Assembly: GCA_937873545.1 (NCBI GenBank)
Contig: CALMWI010000036.1
Coordinates: forward strand, 1 to 8,082
DNA: 8,082 nucleotides
Direction: 5' to 3'
Source of the DNA: an uncultured bacterium
Lineage (GTDB): Bacteria > UBA4055
The position numbers and the translations under genes were made by a program. Below the pieces are notes generated by a model. It was given only the letters and a program-made list of their open reading frames with translations. It had not been told where the DNA came from and searched no databases. Positions 5,704-8,082 of this stretch are shown in pieces (position 1 is the first letter of the stretch; each line of letters begins with the position of its first letter).

Positions 5704-6522
5704 ATGTCTGACTGCAGTTCATGCGCGTCAAATAAACCTGCACCTAAAGCAACAACCGTCGAATATAAAAATCTTCTTCCTACCGCTCAAAACATTATTG
5801 CAGTTGCCAGCGGGAAAGGCGGAGTCGGAAAATCGACAATCGCGGCAAATTTCGCCGTTGCATTAGCTAAACTTGGCTATAAAGTCGGCCTTCTTGACGC
5901 TGATATTTATGGTCCCTCCGTACCTAGGATATTCGGGACAGGAAATGAAGATGTGATAGTGGAAGACTCTAAGATAGTGCCTTTTGAAAAACACGGAGTT
6001 AAGACACTTTCAATCGGTAACCTTATTGAACCCGATAAAGCTACAATTTGGAGAGGCCCCCTTATCCATACAGCGCTTGTTCAGATGATCTCTGATACCA
6101 AATGGGGTGAACTCGATTACTTTATCCTAGACCTTCCCCCCGGTACAGGCGATGTTCAGCTTTCGATCGTTCAGAGCCTTAAGATCAGCGGAGTGATAGC
6201 TGTTTCCACACCTCAAGATCTTTCGCTTATAGATGTCGTAAAGGCTATCGACATGTTCGAAAAAGTTCATGTTCCCGTGATCGGGATCGTGGAGAATATG
6301 TCTTATTTTGTCTGTGATTCATGCAGTAAGAAGCATTACATCTTCGGCGATTCGCAGGTCGTGAAATACGCAGAAGAAGCAGGCATAAAACTGCTGGCTC
6401 AGATACCGATCGTTAAGGACATGATGAATTCGGCGGAGATCGGCGAACCGTACGCGATCACAGATAAAGATAATATTTACGAAAACATGGCTGTAAAAGT
6501 AGCTAAAGCTCTGAATCAATAG
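5704..6522 (+). CDS. Mrp/NBP35-family Fe-S cluster carrier ATPase (ApbC-like)
   Basis: This 272-residue cytoplasmic ATPase binds and transfers [4Fe-4S] clusters to target apoproteins in its family. Walker A is G-K-G-G-V-G-K-S-T (37-45), followed by the family-typical L-D-A-D-I-Y-G-P-S-V-P (64-74) and Walker B D-L-P-P-G-T-G-D. The dimer-bridging cluster ligands C204-D-S-C207 are present in V-E-N-M-S-Y-F-V-C-D-S-C. A short N-terminal C4-x2-C7 pair lies in a Lys/Pro/Ala-rich leader. The MIP18-type N-terminal domain of longer Mrp proteins is absent, as is the C-terminal NifX-like domain seen in some ORP-cluster Mrp proteins; here NifX domains are encoded separately upstream. GGAG at 5694-5697 gives six-base spacing. 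It is the last gene of the plus-strand block. Confidence 0.93.
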   Translation: MSDCSSCASNKPAPKATTVEYKNLLPTAQNIIAVASGKGGVGKSTIAANFAVALAKLGYKVGLLDADIYGPSVPRIFGTGNEDVIVEDSKIVPFEKHGVKTLSIGNLIEPDKATIWRGPLIHTALVQMISDTKWGELDYFILDLPPGTGDVQLSIVQSLKISGVIAVSTPQDLSLIDVVKAIDMFEKVHVPVIGIVENMSYFVCDSCSKKHYIFGDSQVVKYAEEAGIKLLAQIPIVKDMMNSAEIGEPYAITDKDNIYENMAVKVAKALNQ

Positions 6523-6539
6523 ATAATATAAGCTGACCG

Positions 6540-6657
6540 TAAAGTGATTTCAGAATAAGGCGTGAGTGATTTTTGCCGTTAAAAAAATCCATCGTTCTGT
6601 TTTGTGGAACATATGGATTTTTAGGCAAAAATACCGTAAGCCCTGAAATCATCTTTT
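6540..6657. repeat. Long imperfect palindrome between converging genes
   Basis: Nested inverted repeats share one centre near 6602. AAAG (6541-6544) pairs with CTTT (6653-6656); TGATTTCAG (6545-6553) with CTGAAATCA (6643-6651); GGC (6559-6561) with GCC (6640-6642); ATTTTTGCC (6569-6577) with GGCAAAAAT (6624-6632); AAAAATCCAT (6583-6592) with ATGGATTTTT (6613-6622); and GTTC (6594-6597) with GAAC (6607-6610), leaving a 9-base loop. The whole forms a hairpin of about 118 bases with internal bulges, far longer than an ordinary terminator. It could be a short mobile-element relic (MITE-like) or an extended two-way terminator. No target-site duplication is obvious. Confidence 0.65.
6583..6622. terminator. 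Probable bidirectional intrinsic terminator
   Basis: This is the inner part of the larger palindrome. The stem ATCCAT...ATGGAT, extended by GTTC/GAAC, is flanked by an A-tract on the left and a T-tract on the right, so each strand reads as a stem followed by T. It lies 60 bases after the Mrp stop and 92 bases past the end of the opposing secreted-protein gene. The stem is AT-rich, so efficiency is uncertain. Confidence 0.5.
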
Positions 6658-6714
6658 GGGAAGTGTTGTTATCTATTGATTGTTGCGGTCCGCTTGGAAA
6701 AATGACAGTAAAAA

Positions 6715-7368
6715 TTACTTCTCTTTATCGATCTTCTCGCGGAATTTTAAAATTTTTTCTATATCTTCACTTATTATTTTATCCTTATCCGCTTTTCTTT
6801 TTGCGGCTTCGGCTTTTTTCTTTTCAAGATTTTTTTCAATATTTTTTATCATCTCGAGCTTCATCTCTTCCCTTTTGTCAAATGTAAGGGACATGATCTT
6901 AAGCATTTCATTTCTGATGTCTTCGCGGATCTTTGAATTTTTCTCAAAATTATATTTTTCGACGAGAAGGTCAAGTTCGATCTCATCGCTAAAAATTTTT
7001 AAAAGCTTTTCTTTGCTCTCAGGACCTTTTTTGTCGTTCCTTGCAAATCTTTTCAGCTTATGAACAGCTCTAATAAAAACTTTCGGATGGTCCTTTTTTA
7101 ATTCAATAAGCCTTTTATGAAATCCAGGAAACTCGGCTGATATATAATTCATGATCTTTTCGATCTTTTCTTCAGACAGTCTTTCCATTTTCCTTTCTTT
7201 CATCATACCGGGATGACCATCCATATCCGGAGGCCCCGGCGGCATATCACCCAGATTTTCGATACAATCTTCTTCAGGACAGTCCATACCTTCAGGTGGA
7301 GGCTGGGAATAAATAAAACCGGCGAATATAAGAACTGATAAGATCATGAGAACATTATAACGATTCAT
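6715..7368 (-). CDS. Secreted Met/Pro/acid-rich coiled-coil protein of unknown function
   Basis: This 217-residue protein has a signal peptide: N-terminal M-N-R-Y-N, a hydrophobic core (about 6-19), and likely cleavage around F-I-Y-S-Q before P-P. There is no lipobox. The mature N terminus (about 22-60) is rich in Pro, Met, Asp and Glu with two Cys in M-D-C-P-E-E-D-C and one His in D-G-H-P-G-M-M, suggesting metal binding. The rest (about 60-217) is almost wholly helical and Lys/Glu-rich, with a recognisable E-F-P-x4-R-L-x-E-L-K-x2-H-P-K-x-F-x-R-A segment near 79-100 and long heptad stretches. The layout recalls periplasmic Spy/CpxP-like helical proteins, but I cannot name the family. GGAG (7378-7375) lies six bases ahead of the ATG. 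The selD stop is 56 bases upstream on the same strand. Confidence 0.85.
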   Translation of the reverse strand: MNRYNVLMILSVLIFAGFIYSQPPPEGMDCPEEDCIENLGDMPPGPPDMDGHPGMMKERKMERLSEEKIEKIMNYISAEFPGFHKRLIELKKDHPKVFIRAVHKLKRFARNDKKGPESKEKLLKIFSDEIELDLLVEKYNFEKNSKIREDIRNEMLKIMSLTFDKREEMKLEMIKNIEKNLEKKKAEAAKRKADKDKIISEDIEKILKFREKIDKEK

Positions 7369-7402
7369 TTTCTGCTCCGTTTTTAAAAGTAAACGAAATA
7401 AA

Positions 7403-7431
7403 AATAAAATTATTCTAATAAAATTTATTCT
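7403..7431. repeat. Tandem duplication of a 14/15-base AT-rich unit at the selD stop
   Basis: AATAAAATTATTCT (7403-7416) is followed directly by AATAAAATTTATTCT (7417-7431), differing by one base insertion. Each unit is itself nearly palindromic. The second copy contains the last two selD codons and its stop, so the duplication may have extended from the 3' end of the gene. Possibly replication slippage; no function is evident. Confidence 0.45.
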
Positions 7432-8082
7432 ATAACAATGAAACCTTCATCATCATTGAATTCGCCGATCATTGAGGCGATCTCTATTCCGTCGTCATGA
7501 AGTCTTTTTAGAAGATCGTCCGCTTTTTTGCTTTCAACCGAAATTAAAAGTCCGCCTGAAGTCTGGGCATCGAATAAAAGCATCATATCTGTATAGCTGA
7601 TTCTGTTCTCCCTGACATGAGATTTGAAGTATTTCTCGTTCCTCTTCGAACCGCCGGGGAAAAGCATCTGTTCAGCATATATCTTTGCTCCTTCCATAAA
7701 CGGAATGGAGTTGAAGTCAAGCTTAACACCGTGCCTGTCGCTTAGCATTTCGCACAAATGCCCGATCAGTCCGAATCCTGTAACATCTGTCATTGCATTC
7801 ACTCCCACCGAAACTGCTATCTCAGATGCTTTTTTATTCAACTGCGCCATCCATGCAGCTGCTTTATCAATATGCTCCTTCGAAGCTGATTCACCTTTCC
7901 ATGCGGTAGTGATCACTCCTGCCCCTATCGGTTTTGTCAGGATCAGTTTATCACCTGTTTTGACCGTGTTGTTCCTAAGTGCTTTATCAGGATGAACTAT
8001 ACCGGTAACAGAAAGCCCGTATTTCATTTCAATATCGGTTATCGTGTGTCCGCCAAGGATAACTCCCCCGGATTCATTAACC
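7425..8082 (-). CDS. selD: Selenide, water dikinase (selenophosphate synthetase), 3' part; runs off right edge
   Basis: The last 219 codons or so are visible. They include G-G-H-T-I-x-D-x-E-M-K-Y-G-L-S-V-T-G-I-V at the window edge, the M-T-D-V-T-G-F-G-L-I-G-H-L segment, F-P-G-G-S-K-R-N, and D-A-Q-T-S-G-G-L-L near the C terminus, all hallmark SelD positions. SelD makes selenophosphate from selenide and ATP, the selenium donor for selenocysteine, selenouridine in tRNA, and a selenium cofactor of some molybdenum hydroxylases. The N-terminal part with the catalytic Cys or Sec and the ATP-binding Lys lies beyond 8082, so it is unknown whether the protein is itself a selenoprotein. The frame is open to the edge; an internal Met at 8027 is not the start. 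Length to the stop is normal. Confidence 0.95.
   Translation of the reverse strand, partial: VNESGGVILGGHTITDIEMKYGLSVTGIVHPDKALRNNTVKTGDKLILTKPIGAGVITTAWKGESASKEHIDKAAAWMAQLNKKASEIAVSVGVNAMTDVTGFGLIGHLCEMLSDRHGVKLDFNSIPFMEGAKIYAEQMLFPGGSKRNEKYFKSHVRENRISYTDMMLLFDAQTSGGLLISVESKKADDLLKRLHDDGIEIASMIGEFNDDEGFIVIE

Noticed and set aside
6573..7063. Plus-strand open frames across 6573-6887 and 6680-7063
   Set aside because: They run antisense to the secreted-protein gene, are low-complexity Phe/Ser/Leu sequence mirroring its Lys/Glu codons, and lack ribosome binding sites; the first also runs through the palindrome.
7369..7424. A separate promoter for the secreted-protein gene in the AT-rich gap
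   Set aside because: Loose hexamers can be found (TTGTTA with AATAAT or GAATAA), but they overlap the end of selD and the tandem AT repeat and are no better than chance.
1..8082. tRNA, rRNA, CRISPR array, insertion sequence or riboswitch
   Set aside because: No tRNA-like cloverleaf, regularly spaced repeats, transposase-like frame or recognisable riboswitch core was seen on either strand.

Overview
The window is bacterial and moderately AT-rich. Genes are tightly packed, most have GGAG-type ribosome binding sites, and two good sigma70-type promoters can be read. The metal/Fe-S gene set, the ferredoxin-type MinD ATPases and a selenophosphate synthetase point to an anaerobic or microaerophilic bacterium. 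I would guess an uncultured FCB-like lineage (Delongbacteria or similar), but that rests on general resemblance and has low confidence.

Layout. (1) Positions 1-865, minus strand: the first 18 codons of an Smr-domain protein, preceded by a ZupT-type ZIP metal transporter. (2) Positions 866-998: a divergent regulatory region holding a sigma70-like promoter with a palindromic operator inside its spacer. (3) Positions 999-4238, plus strand: a compact operon of DUF134 DNA-binding protein, DUF5320 small Gly/Arg protein, NifX/NifB-type cofactor-binding protein, two tandem MinD-like ATPases each with a double [4Fe-4S] ferredoxin insertion, and a second NifX/NifB-type protein. (4) Positions 4283-6522, plus strand: CGGC-domain protein, radical SAM protein with a C-terminal winged helix, and Mrp/NBP35-type Fe-S carrier ATPase, with its own strong-looking promoter at 4230-4258. 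(5) Positions 6523-6714: an intergenic region dominated by a long imperfect palindrome that probably acts as a two-way terminator between converging genes. (6) Positions 6715-8082, minus strand: a secreted Met/Pro/acid-rich coiled-coil protein, preceded by the 3' part of selD, which runs off the window.

How the genes fit together. The plus-strand block resembles the anaerobe-specific clusters around the Desulfovibrio orange protein (ORP), in which NifX-like proteins are encoded with two ferredoxin-type MinD ATPases and an Mrp ATPase. Here the block also has a DUF134 regulator with an apparent operator, a CGGC protein and a radical SAM enzyme. The likely theme is assembly, carriage or insertion of an Fe-S or mixed-metal cluster. 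The substrate and client are unknown.

The most notable single point is the second MinD-like ATPase. Its Walker A region is intact, but it has no ATG, GTG or TTG start ahead of it. The expected start is ATA (3031-3033), placed ideally behind a GGAGG and overlapping the upstream TAA stop. A start-codon search that allows only the usual codons would truncate the protein to 234 residues and lose the ATP-binding loop.
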